64,000 bases of DNA from Pseudomonas mandelii. Lineage in GTDB: Bacteria > Pseudomonadota > Gammaproteobacteria > Pseudomonadales > Pseudomonadaceae. Location of the stretch: NCBI RefSeq assembly GCF_024138395.1, contig NZ_JAMYDU010000001.1, positions 558,001 to 622,000 on the forward strand, read 5' to 3'. The notes below the pieces were generated by a model. That model was not told the origin of the DNA and did no database searches. It saw only the letters and a program-made list of their open reading frames with translations. Positions 7,326 through 15,143 of this stretch are shown piece after piece. A program made the translations under genes and the position numbers. Each line of letters starts with the position of its first letter. The stretch's first letter is position 1.

Positions 7326-9188
7326 ATGTTCAAATTCAGACGAAAAACATGGGCTTTACTCTTGGTCTACATCGTGGGTGTCAGTGGCTATATCTACTAC
7401 CTCTACGTCGAGACTCAAGGAAATCTCACTGAAAACATTAATAACAAGCTGCTGCATGCAGCGCTGGGTACTTCGGCCATCCTCGGCGATCGTTACCATG
7501 ACAATCTGACCGACAAACAGTCCAAATCGCACGCGCAAGACTTGGATGCCATTCAGCGGCTCTCCCGGTTCAACGAGTCCATGGGAACCGCCTTTGTCTA
7601 CAGCGTGGTCAAACGCTCGGGCGAGGCTTATCTGGTCAGCTCCAGCGCATCGAAAAAAGAAATTCAAGAGAACAATTTCGTACGCTTCTTCGATCCCTAT
7701 CCGGATGCCAGTCAGGCTCTGCTCGACAGTTTTGAACGTACAGAACCCACCTGGATCGACTACTCGGATCATTGGGGAGACTTTCGCGCCGTCTTTGTCC
7801 CAATGAAATCGCAGGACGGTACGATTTATGTCGTCGGCGCGGAGATGACGTTGGCGGACTACCACCACCAACTTAATCAGGACTCCCTGAACCATATCAT
7901 CTTGGCCATTCTGGTATTTCTCGCCTTCATTCTTTTACGCATGCGTGCTCATCTTCAGCAACTGCAAATAAACGAACAGGTATTGAATCAGGCAAAAAAT
8001 GCCGCCGAGGATGCTGATCGCTCGAAGACCCTATTTTTGGCCACCATGAGTCATGAAATTCGCACGCCCATGTACGGTGTCATCGGCGCGACCGAGTTGC
8101 TGGCTCGGTCCGCCCTGAATCCCGAGCAAAGAAGCTTGCTAACAACGATTCATACGAGCGGGCGAACCCTGTTGTCGCTTATCGACAACATTCTCGACCT
8201 TGCAAAAATCGAAGCGGGCAAACTTGAGTTGAAACCTCGCGTATTCGACGTGAGAGCACTGGTTTCAGCCAGTATTGAACTGATCCGGCAAAACATTCAG
8301 GACAAGCCAATAGTACTTGAGGTCCAGGTTTCACCGGACGTACCTGCCTTGGTCAAAACCGATACCGATTGCCTTCGCCAGATACTGATCAACTTACTGG
8401 GCAATGCGGTCAAATTCACCGAAACCGGAAAAATATCGGTCGTGGTTACGACCAGCGGATATGGCCCCCGAGCCCGACTCAACTTCTCCATACGTGATAC
8501 CGGCATAGGTATTCCCACGGAACGCCAAGACAGTCTGTTCAAACCCTTTACTCAGTTTAAAGGGCCAGCCAGTCGACGCTTTACCGGAAGTGGGCTCGGT
8601 CTTTCAATCTGCAAAAACCTGGTGGAGGCGCAGCAGGGGACTTTATCCTTTACCAGTCAGCCTGGCGTTGGATCGACGTTCTCCTTCTCACTTCCCATGG
8701 GGCTTTTTTCAGTCTCGGAAGTACCCTTCGAGGACGATCATGCAGCGGTTGGTTTCGACTCGTTTTTTGCCGAGGATTACCCGCTCGATATCCTGCTGGT
8801 GGAAAACCATCCGGTGAGTCAGAAAGTGGCCATGGCGATGTTACAAGAGTTGGGTTATACACCCGACCTTGCGTCAGATGGCCTGGAGGCGGTCAATTCG
8901 TGTATGACTTCAACGCCAGATATCATTTTCATGGATATCAACATGCCTGTTATGGATGGGCTAGAAGCCATCCGTAAAATTCGCAAACTGCCAGTGGGCG
9001 ATACGTGCTACATCGTTGCTTTCACCGCGAGCGCTTTTTCGAGCGAGATCGAACGTTTCAGGGCCGTAGGTGCCAATGACATTCTGACCAAACCGGCAAA
9101 TTTTCAGGCGTTGACCCGAGTGCTTCAGCGTGCAGCCAACCACCGGCAGCAGCTTCAGGCCTGTACACCGGTAGTTGATACAAATTGA
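7326..9188 (+). CDS. Membrane-bound hybrid sensor histidine kinase
   Basis: A 620-residue inner-membrane kinase. Helix 1 (residues about 8-28) and helix 2 (about 190-206) frame a periplasmic sensor of about 160 residues. Next come a HisKA dimerisation domain with the phospho-acceptor His243 in MSHEIRTPM, a HATPase domain (N box NLLGNAVKF, G1 DTGIGIP, G2 GSGLGLSICK), and a C-terminal receiver with phospho-acceptor Asp537 (FMDINMP) and a conserved KP. The receiver's usual acidic pair is E493-N494 (LVENHP rather than LVEDNP), which may weaken Mg2+ binding. GGAGG lies 9 nt before the ATG. No response regulator or phosphotransfer gene is adjacent, so it is an orphan. The signal is unknown. Confidence 0.92.
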   Translation: MFKFRRKTWALLLVYIVGVSGYIYYLYVETQGNLTENINNKLLHAALGTSAILGDRYHDNLTDKQSKSHAQDLDAIQRLSRFNESMGTAFVYSVVKRSGEAYLVSSSASKKEIQENNFVRFFDPYPDASQALLDSFERTEPTWIDYSDHWGDFRAVFVPMKSQDGTIYVVGAEMTLADYHHQLNQDSLNHIILAILVFLAFILLRMRAHLQQLQINEQVLNQAKNAAEDADRSKTLFLATMSHEIRTPMYGVIGATELLARSALNPEQRSLLTTIHTSGRTLLSLIDNILDLAKIEAGKLELKPRVFDVRALVSASIELIRQNIQDKPIVLEVQVSPDVPALVKTDTDCLRQILINLLGNAVKFTETGKISVVVTTSGYGPRARLNFSIRDTGIGIPTERQDSLFKPFTQFKGPASRRFTGSGLGLSICKNLVEAQQGTLSFTSQPGVGSTFSFSLPMGLFSVSEVPFEDDHAAVGFDSFFAEDYPLDILLVENHPVSQKVAMAMLQELGYTPDLASDGLEAVNSCMTSTPDIIFMDINMPVMDGLEAIRKIRKLPVGDTCYIVAFTASAFSSEIERFRAVGANDILTKPANFQALTRVLQRAANHRQQLQACTPVVDTN

Positions 9189-9255
9189 GTAACTCCGTGA
9201 AATGTGACGCTGGATGGTCGGGGGCGATTACGGGCGCAGCTGAAACCCACCCAAT

Positions 9256-9287
9256 AAAAATGGGCGACCCCAAGGTCGCCCATTTTT
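9256..9287 (+). terminator. Intrinsic terminator after the hybrid kinase
   Basis: A perfect stem of TGGGCGACC with GGTCGCCCA and flanking A and T runs, around a 4-nt loop, 67 bp after the kinase stop. The A/T flanks make it potentially bidirectional. Confidence 0.9.
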
Positions 9288-9495
9288 ATATCCGAAACTT
9301 TTAAACGCCACCTCCCACAGAAGGTGTTCGCCCAGTGTAATGGCCTGGCAATCCATGCACCGGTAAAGAGCCCTGACACCGGGCGAACGGGAAGGATTTT
9401 AATAGAATTTGGCAGATATGTCCTCGTGTATAAACATGAAATTTTATACACGTAGCACTTTGTAAGGCGTTGCAAACACAACGTCTACAAACCGC
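9256..9495. repeat. Right copy of the kinase-flanking repeat, split by an inverted repeat
   Basis: Blocks matching 7041-7100 (at 9260-9318) and 7107-7155 (at about 9445-9495) appear in the same order, but about 120 bp of extra sequence separates them. That insert holds a 13-bp inverted repeat, GTTCGCCCAGTGT at 9326-9338 and ACACCGGGCGAAC at 9376-9388 (one mismatch). No gene is seen between 9189 and 9579. Confidence 0.55.
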
Positions 9496-9522
9496 TTAAA
9501 ACTCACCAGTTCGACCATTAAA

Positions 9523-9564
9523 ATTGATTGCTCTTATACAACTATCTGTACAAGAACAATCAAT
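9523..9564. repeat. Inverted repeat ATTGATTG...CAATCAAT
   Basis: Eight-bp perfect outer arms (9523-9530 and 9557-9564) extend inward with two mismatches (CTCTTATAC/GTACAAGAA). It lies 15 bp downstream of the stop of the minus-strand gene at 9580 and may be its terminator, although no strong T-run follows. An operator is also possible. Confidence 0.4.
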
Positions 9565-9579
9565 CCGTACAAGTAATGA

Positions 9580-10164
9580 TCAGCTTGGGTGCTGAGTGGT
9601 CACTTTCAATACGTCGGTATAGGTCACCACGACGCTCTGCCCTACTTTCAGATCTTTCAATTTCGCTTGGACTTCAGGCTTTTCGACGTTAACGGTTTTG
9701 GATTGGCCGGCCGGGTTCTGGAAGATCAGCTGGTTTTTCTTCAGGTCGATGTGGGTGATTTTCAGTTGGACCTGTACCTGACGGTAGGCTTCGCCGCCGG
9801 GGTTGGGGTTGTCTTTGGTGGCGCGGATTTCGCCGGTGCGCTCGATGGAGCCTGGCAGGCCTTTGTCGACGTCGGTGTCGAGGTGGGCCGCGACCGAGCG
9901 GACGACTTCGACGTTGACCTGATCGCCGACTTTCAGTTTGCCGAGGTTTTTGGCTTTGTCGCTGAGTTGTATATGGACCTGACGACCTTCGGCGCCTTCG
10001 AGAACGACCTGGTGTTTGGCGGCGTCGACCGCCAGGACTTTGGTGACGACCTGATCGGCTTCCACGGCGGCGGCCAGCGGGATCTCCGCGGCAATGGCGC
10101 TGAGGCTGGCGGTGGACAGGAGGGTGGCGAGGGTGATGGCTTTGGTCAGTGCGTTGAGCTTCAT
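9580..10164 (-). CDS. Exported protein of unknown function, about 194 residues
   Basis: I chose the ATG at 10164 over the longer frame because it begins a clear signal peptide (MKLNALTKAITLATLLSTAS with an Ala-x-Ala-type cleavage site near residue 26). GGGAAC lies upstream at a rather long spacing. The mature protein is about 165 residues, Val/Lys-rich and predicted mostly beta, with two related stretches (GKLKVGDQVNVEVV and KDLKVGQSVVVTYTD) suggesting a duplicated OB-like or beta-barrel module. It is probably periplasmic. It is transcribed away from the kinase and followed by the 9523-9564 inverted repeat. Confidence 0.65.
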   Translation of the reverse strand: MKLNALTKAITLATLLSTASLSAIAAEIPLAAAVEADQVVTKVLAVDAAKHQVVLEGAEGRQVHIQLSDKAKNLGKLKVGDQVNVEVVRSVAAHLDTDVDKGLPGSIERTGEIRATKDNPNPGGEAYRQVQVQLKITHIDLKKNQLIFQNPAGQSKTVNVEKPEVQAKLKDLKVGQSVVVTYTDVLKVTTQHPS

Positions 10165-10251
10165 AAGCGGTACGTTCCCTGTGATTGGATGGCAGCAGAC
10201 GGCTCTCAATCCAGGTTCGGCGCCGTCTGTGCCGATGAGCATAGACGCTGA

Positions 10252-10425
10252 TCAGGGAGTGTTCGCAGTTTCTTGTGCGGTGGACTCTCCGCTGTCGGTG
10301 CCTTTGCCGCTTTCCTTGCGCCGGGTCGGGTCGGTGGGGCGCAGGGCATCGTTGTCGCGCTCGACTTCGCCTGGTGGCCGGGGTTCGTCGGGGTTTTCCG
10401 AGGGGGTGGTCGGTTTGGGATTCAT
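10252..10425 (-). CDS. Small disordered 57-residue protein
   Basis: A short frame starting MNPKPTTPSENPDEPRPPGE and ending with STAQETANTP. It is highly polar, Pro/Glu/Asp/Arg-rich and probably unstructured. A GAGGAAAA ribosome-binding site lies just before the ATG, and the gene begins 10 bp after the stop of the 80-residue gene upstream on the same strand, so the two likely form a small operon. Its function is unknown. Confidence 0.6.
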   Translation of the reverse strand: MNPKPTTPSENPDEPRPPGEVERDNDALRPTDPTRRKESGKGTDSGESTAQETANTP

Positions 10426-10435
10426 GGGGTTTTCC

Positions 10436-10678
10436 TCAGGCTTCGGGATCGTCGACTTCGTGGGCGACGTTCACGGCGGGTGAGTCTTTGTGGGATTGAT
10501 CGGCCTTGGTTTTGAGGATCTGCCATTGATCGAGGTCGATGGCGCCCTGCCCCAGCAGATCGTCGGCGATGCGCAGCAATTCGCTGTAATGCACGTCGGG
10601 AGATTGCTGCCAATAGGCCTTGTCGTCGAACAGCCGCTGCCAGGTGGCAAGGGTGGGCGGTTTGAGATCGTCGCTCAT
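10436..10678 (-). CDS. Small acidic 80-residue cytoplasmic protein
   Basis: It begins MSDDLKPPTLATWQRLFDDK with GGGAG 6 nt upstream of the ATG. It is helical and rich in Asp, Gln and Trp, without signal peptide or membrane segment. It reads like a pseudomonad conserved hypothetical; I cannot assign a function. It follows the AttH-like lipoprotein gene by about 60 bp on the same strand and may be the distal part of that transcript. Confidence 0.65.
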   Translation of the reverse strand: MSDDLKPPTLATWQRLFDDKAYWQQSPDVHYSELLRIADDLLGQGAIDLDQWQILKTKADQSHKDSPAVNVAHEVDDPEA

Positions 10679-10740
10679 GGCGGGCTCCCGTGAATGGGCT
10701 TCATTACGTAGGAAAACGACGTGACGCCGAGAGTTCCGGG

Positions 10741-11814
10741 TCAATACCCGGTCATCTCCAGATACCCCTGCCCGCCATGACTGCCGCTGAGCCGCACCGG
10801 TCCTTCCCAATAGGGAATGCGCAAGTCCATCCAGGCCTTGGGGTTGAGGGCGCTGATGGTGATATCGAGGTGTTTGGTGGGGATTTTGATTGACCAGCTC
10901 ACGGGCATTGAACGCCCGGCCACGTTGGCGGTGTCTTGGGGGGTGAGGCTGATGTCGTCGGCATGCAGTAACTGCGTCTGCCCTTGGGCATTGATCCAGG
11001 TGCCGGTGAGGTATGGCGCGCCGTCCTTTTGCCTCATGCGGTAGAGCATGACCTGTTCGCCGCTGTTCAGGTGCAAGGAGAACCAGTCCCAACCGGTCTG
11101 GTTGGCGGTCAGGGGTTGGCTGCTCCACTCGCGATCGAGCCAGGCCGGGCCGCTGACCCTGTAGGTTTTACCGTCGATTTCCAGCGTGCCCTTGGCCTGG
11201 AAAAACGGCTGACTGTAGTAATACGACGCCTGGCCTTGTTCGGATTTCTGGCTGAAGCCCTTGTCTCCCTGAAGTACCAGCGGCCGATTTGAAGTCAGTC
11301 GAAGCTGGTAGTTGAAGGCCTTGTCGCGAGCGCTGAGTTGCAGGTCCGCCAGAGGGTCTTCATGGGTGGCCTGACTGCTGAAATGCCAATCATCGATCCA
11401 TGCGTTGAACGGCGCCAGGCTCACGCCGGCCTGGCCGACGCCGCCTCGGGCGTAGCGTTCGGCGGCATGATGCGCCATGGCGGAAGTCACGGCCGCGTGG
11501 CCCAGCCAGATGGTCTGATTGCCCCAGCCAGATTGTTCGGGCGTCGCTTTCAAGGCGCTGCGAAACAGCGTCCATTGCGCGCCGAATTCCTGACCTTGAT
11601 CGTCCTTGAGGTTGGCGGTGACGTACCACCATTCAATGCGAAAGCCATCGTGCGGGCCGTGGTCTGCCGGAAAACTGAAAACTCGTCCGGGCACCACCGG
11701 GGTAAATGCCTCGGCTTGATGGCCGAGGCCGGCGAAGCCTTTTTCCGGCGCAGGCGTGTTGTCGCATCCGTTCAGCAGCGCGGCCAGTAACAACACGCCG
11801 AGCTTAATCTTCAT
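10741..11814 (-). CDS. AttH/CrtC-like lipocalin-fold lipoprotein
   Basis: A 357-residue lipoprotein: signal MKIKLGVLLLAALLNGC with the lipobox Cys at position 17. The mature part shows the features of the AttH/hydroxyneurosporene-synthase-like fold, including the FRIEWWYVTANL strand, WLDREWSS, and GWDWFSLHLNSG. The M3 start at 11814 is preferred; it overlaps the end of the permease gene by 11 bp, which implies coupling. AttH-like proteins are typically encoded with an ABC ATPase and FtsX-like permease (the AttEFGH arrangement), exactly as here. The substrate of these systems is not established; a lipid or small hydrophobic ligand in the envelope is plausible. Confidence 0.85.
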   Translation of the reverse strand: MKIKLGVLLLAALLNGCDNTPAPEKGFAGLGHQAEAFTPVVPGRVFSFPADHGPHDGFRIEWWYVTANLKDDQGQEFGAQWTLFRSALKATPEQSGWGNQTIWLGHAAVTSAMAHHAAERYARGGVGQAGVSLAPFNAWIDDWHFSSQATHEDPLADLQLSARDKAFNYQLRLTSNRPLVLQGDKGFSQKSEQGQASYYYSQPFFQAKGTLEIDGKTYRVSGPAWLDREWSSQPLTANQTGWDWFSLHLNSGEQVMLYRMRQKDGAPYLTGTWINAQGQTQLLHADDISLTPQDTANVAGRSMPVSWSIKIPTKHLDITISALNPKAWMDLRIPYWEGPVRLSGSHGGQGYLEMTGY

Positions 11815-14275
11815 GAGCAAAGGTCCTCAGCAGATCCGCCGGTTGCGTGCGATACAGCGAGTACAACGGCCACGCTGAAGCGAGCAATGTTGCGAGCAAC
11901 GCCAGGCCCATCAACTGCAACAGTTGCAGCGGAAAGACCCGTAGCGGCAAGCGCCAGCCGAAGGCCTGAACGTTGATTACCGTGTCCAGGCACCACGCCA
12001 ATGCGATGCCCAAGGGCAATGCCAGCATCAATGTCAGCACTGCCAGCAACCAGGTTTGCCCCAGGTTCAGCAGCATCAACTGGCGCCGCGTCACACCCAG
12101 CGCCCACAGCGGCGCAAGTTGCCCGAGGCGGCTCTGGCTTTGGGTCAGCAGGCTGATGAACAGTGCCACGCCCGCGACGCAAAGCGTCAGGCTGTTAAGC
12201 GCCGCGGTGGCGGCGAAGGTGCGTTCGAATACTTGCGTGGACCAGCCCTTGAGCCGGGCCTGATCGACGATGCGGCTGTCGTCCAGGGTGAAGCGGGTTT
12301 GCAACGCAGTCAGGAATTCGGGGATGGACGCCGGGTCGATGCGCAGGTTGAAACGGTTGGGCGTCAATTGCGGCCAGCCGCGCAGCAGGTGATTGATGTT
12401 GACCAGCAGGTGGCCCTTGGGATTGCCATAGTCGGCGTAGATCCCGACGATCCGTGGCGACCATGGGCCATTTGGCGTGGGGATCGTCAGGTGATCACCA
12501 AGGCGTACCTTCAACCGTCGGGCCAGTTGTTCGCTGAGCATTAGCGCGTCGTCCTTGGCCAGTCGCTCCCAAGGGTTGTCGCCCAAGGCTTCCAGCAGCG
12601 GCCAATGCTGACGATACGTCGGGTGATCGATCACGCCAAAGACGTCCGCCGGCCAGCCCTGCAACTGGATCGACACCTGCCAGTTCGGGAGCACCGCGGT
12701 GACTTGCGGTTGTTGTTGGAGCCAGGTGTGCAGTTCTCGAGCCTGGGCGGGACTTTGCGGATTGAGGTACAGCTCGGCGGTCAGGCGTTGTTCGAGCCAG
12801 TTGCTGAAGGTCTGGCGGAAACCGGCGGTCATGCTGCCGGCGCCGATGTTTGCCGCCAGCGCCAACAACAGCGCCATCAAGGCCAGGCTCAGGGCCGGCA
12901 ACTGTTGGCGACAGTCAGCGAGAAACCATTGCCCGAGCACCGAACGACTGCGCCCAAGCACCCAGTCGAGCACGCTGTTCAACACCACCGGCAAGGCCAG
13001 TGCGGCGCCGATCAACAACGCGGCCATCAGCACGAAACCGCTGCTCAGGCTATCGCCGAAGATCAACGCCAGTAACGCGATCACCGCAGCCATCGCCGCG
13101 ACCCACCCCTGGCGCCGCAACCAGCGTGCGTGCGCCTGATGCCAGGCTTGCGGATTGGCCAGTGCCAGCAACGGCAAACGCGCCGCCCGCAGCAAACTGT
13201 TGGCACCGGCCAGCAAGGCGCCAAACAGGCTCAGGCCGATACCGCTGAACCACCACAGCAGACTTAGATTCAACTGCCCCGGCACTTCGGCGCCGTACAA
13301 GCCGCGCAGGCTGGCGGCGACGTCCGGTAACAGCACGCCGGCCAGCAGGTAGCCGCTGACGACGCCGGCAATTCCACCGATCAGCGCCAGAGCACCCAGT
13401 TCGACGGCAAGGCAGGTAATCAACATGCGGGCGCTGACTCCACAGGCGCGCAGGGTTCTGAGCAAGCTTCGGCGTTGCTCCAGCGCCAGGCCGATCGCCG
13501 CGTGGACGATGAACAGACCGACCACGAACGACAGAAAGCCCAAGGCATCGAGGTTCAGGTGGAAGCTCTCGGTCAGACGCGCGAGATTGTTTTCTTCGCC
13601 GCTGCTTTTGAATTGAAATTGGCCCTTGAACTCATCCGGCAGGGTCGCGGTGAAATCCTTGGGCAGCAGCAAGCGCGACAACTGATCGGGCAATTGCAGA
13701 ATCTGTTGGGCGAAGCCGATGTCCACCAGCAACACGCCGGGGGCCATGTCGGTCTGGGCACGCAGCGGCGGCAAGGTGACTCCGCTCTGGGCCACCGGGG
13801 TTTGACCTTCGTGCAAGCCCAACGCCTGCAACGTCTGCGGTGAAATCCAGGTGCTGCCCGGCGGGGTAAAAAACTCGACAACCTGCTCGATCGGCAACGA
13901 CCGCCCGGCCACTGCGGAACCGGCCGGCAACGACACCGGCTCAATGCCCATCAACTGCAAGCGCTGGTCTTCATGGCCCTTGAGCGTCACCCGGCCTTGC
14001 AACACGGGCGATACCGGCCAACCCGCACGACGCAGATCGACAAATACTTGCTGGGAAAACACCCCACCGCCGGTTGCACTGAGGCTGGCTTGCGGTTCGC
14101 CGCCGATCAGCTGACTGGCCCGAGCGTAGCTTTCTCGCGCCTGGCTGTTCAGCGCTTGCACGCCGGTCAGCAGGCTGGTGGCGAGCCAGAGCCCGGTCAG
14201 CACACTGAAAAATTGCACCGGGTGTTGTCGCCAATGGCTGAGCAGCGCCCGCAACGTCTCGCGAAAAACCCACAC
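11804..14275 (-). CDS. FtsX/LolE-like ABC transporter permease
   Basis: A protein of about 823 residues with an N-terminal helix (LRALLSHWRQHPVQFFSVLT region), a large periplasmic domain, a cluster of membrane helices in the middle, a second periplasmic domain, and a C-terminal helix set (LTLCVAGVALFISLLTQSQS onward). This is the duplicated MacB/FtsX-type permease layout. The frame extends upstream of the preceding gene's stop. The GTG at 14275, one base after that stop, is the most economical start. It works with the ATPase at 14277 and the lipoprotein at 10741 as one extraction/transport complex in the inner membrane. Confidence 0.88.
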   Translation of the reverse strand: MWVFRETLRALLSHWRQHPVQFFSVLTGLWLATSLLTGVQALNSQARESYARASQLIGGEPQASLSATGGGVFSQQVFVDLRRAGWPVSPVLQGRVTLKGHEDQRLQLMGIEPVSLPAGSAVAGRSLPIEQVVEFFTPPGSTWISPQTLQALGLHEGQTPVAQSGVTLPPLRAQTDMAPGVLLVDIGFAQQILQLPDQLSRLLLPKDFTATLPDEFKGQFQFKSSGEENNLARLTESFHLNLDALGFLSFVVGLFIVHAAIGLALEQRRSLLRTLRACGVSARMLITCLAVELGALALIGGIAGVVSGYLLAGVLLPDVAASLRGLYGAEVPGQLNLSLLWWFSGIGLSLFGALLAGANSLLRAARLPLLALANPQAWHQAHARWLRRQGWVAAMAAVIALLALIFGDSLSSGFVLMAALLIGAALALPVVLNSVLDWVLGRSRSVLGQWFLADCRQQLPALSLALMALLLALAANIGAGSMTAGFRQTFSNWLEQRLTAELYLNPQSPAQARELHTWLQQQPQVTAVLPNWQVSIQLQGWPADVFGVIDHPTYRQHWPLLEALGDNPWERLAKDDALMLSEQLARRLKVRLGDHLTIPTPNGPWSPRIVGIYADYGNPKGHLLVNINHLLRGWPQLTPNRFNLRIDPASIPEFLTALQTRFTLDDSRIVDQARLKGWSTQVFERTFAATAALNSLTLCVAGVALFISLLTQSQSRLGQLAPLWALGVTRRQLMLLNLGQTWLLAVLTLMLALPLGIALAWCLDTVINVQAFGWRLPLRVFPLQLLQLMGLALLATLLASAWPLYSLYRTQPADLLRTFAHED

Positions 14276-14276
14276 C

Positions 14277-14945
14277 TCAGCGCTCGTCCGCGCCAGCCAG
14301 ACGGCCACCGTGCAGCACCACTTTGTCTGCCAACCGCGCGGCGACCCGTGGGCTGTGAGTGACCATCAACAAAGTCGTCGGACTGTCGTCGAGCAGTTCC
14401 AGCAACAACTTCAACACCTCATCGCTGGTTGCTTCATCGAGGCTGCCGGTGGGCTCGTCGGCCAACAGCAATTTCGGTTGAGACGCCAGAGCACGACCTA
14501 ATGCGACCCGTTGCTGTTGCCCACCAGACAGTTGCTCCGGATAGCGCCGCAGCAAATCGCCCAACCCAAGACGCTGCACCAGATGCGCCTGCCAACGCGG
14601 ATCATGGCGCCCGGCCAAACGGGCCTGAAACGCCAGATTGTCTTCGACGCGCAAACTGCCGATCAGGTTGAACTGCTGGAACACTAGGCCGATTTCGGTC
14701 CGCCGCCAGTTCGCCAATTGGCTTTCGTTCATCTGCTCCAGCCGATGCTCGCCGCTGCGGATGCTGCCGCGATCGACCTTGTCCAACCCGGCGATCAGGT
14801 GCAGCAAGGTGCTCTTGCCACTGCCCGACTCACCCATCAGCGCCAGACTGCTGCCGGGCTTTAACGTGAGGTCGACGCCTTGCAGCACAGGCAACGGGCC
14901 TTGAGGGGTGGCGTAGCTTTTGAAGACGCCCTGGACGTGAAGCAT
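14277..14945 (-). CDS. LolD/MacB-type ABC transporter ATPase
   Basis: A 222-residue ATPase with Walker A GESGSGKST, Q loop VFQQFNL, signature LSGGQQQRVALGRAL, Walker B LLLADEPTGSLD and switch His in VTHSP. All key residues are present. The frame extends 64 codons upstream through repeat DNA, but the sequence becomes ABC-like only from MLHVQGVFKSY, so the ATG at 14945 is the start. This is the first gene of the ATPase/permease/lipoprotein operon. The three-part set resembles Lol/Mac-type transporters that act on lipid or lipoprotein substrates rather than classical importers. Confidence 0.93.
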   Translation of the reverse strand: MLHVQGVFKSYATPQGPLPVLQGVDLTLKPGSSLALMGESGSGKSTLLHLIAGLDKVDRGSIRSGEHRLEQMNESQLANWRRTEIGLVFQQFNLIGSLRVEDNLAFQARLAGRHDPRWQAHLVQRLGLGDLLRRYPEQLSGGQQQRVALGRALASQPKLLLADEPTGSLDEATSDEVLKLLLELLDDSPTTLLMVTHSPRVAARLADKVVLHGGRLAGADER

Positions 14946-15020
14946 GAAGGGGAAACTCTTTTGATGAGTGGGGCCAAGGGTAGAGAGTACACCCGATAAT
15001 CCTGGGTTGAACGGTCTGCC

Positions 15021-15120
15021 GCCTTCGCGGGCAAGCCTCGCTCCTACGGATCGCAATATCCTGCACCGACGCGTACCTGTAGGAGCGAGCGATGCGGCGA
15101 TCCGACTTGCCCGCGAAGAG
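15021..15120. repeat. REP doublet, GCGGGCAAG...GCTCCTAC family
   Basis: TTCGCGGGCAAGCCTCGCTC at 15024-15043 and its inverted relative (GTAGGAGCGAGC...CTTGCCCGCGAA, 15079-15117) face each other across about 35 bp. This is the pseudomonad REP doublet form. It separates the ABC operon from the membrane sulfatase-like gene. Confidence 0.8.
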
Positions 15121-15143
15121 GCCGGCTCAGCCAACAAACAACC

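Noticed and set aside
9589..10251. Long plus-strand frame (220 codons) opposite the exported protein gene at 9580-10164
   Set aside because: It mirrors the minus-strand gene, has no Shine-Dalgarno, and has a Phe/Asp/Gly-biased composition typical of an antisense shadow. The minus-strand frame has a signal peptide.
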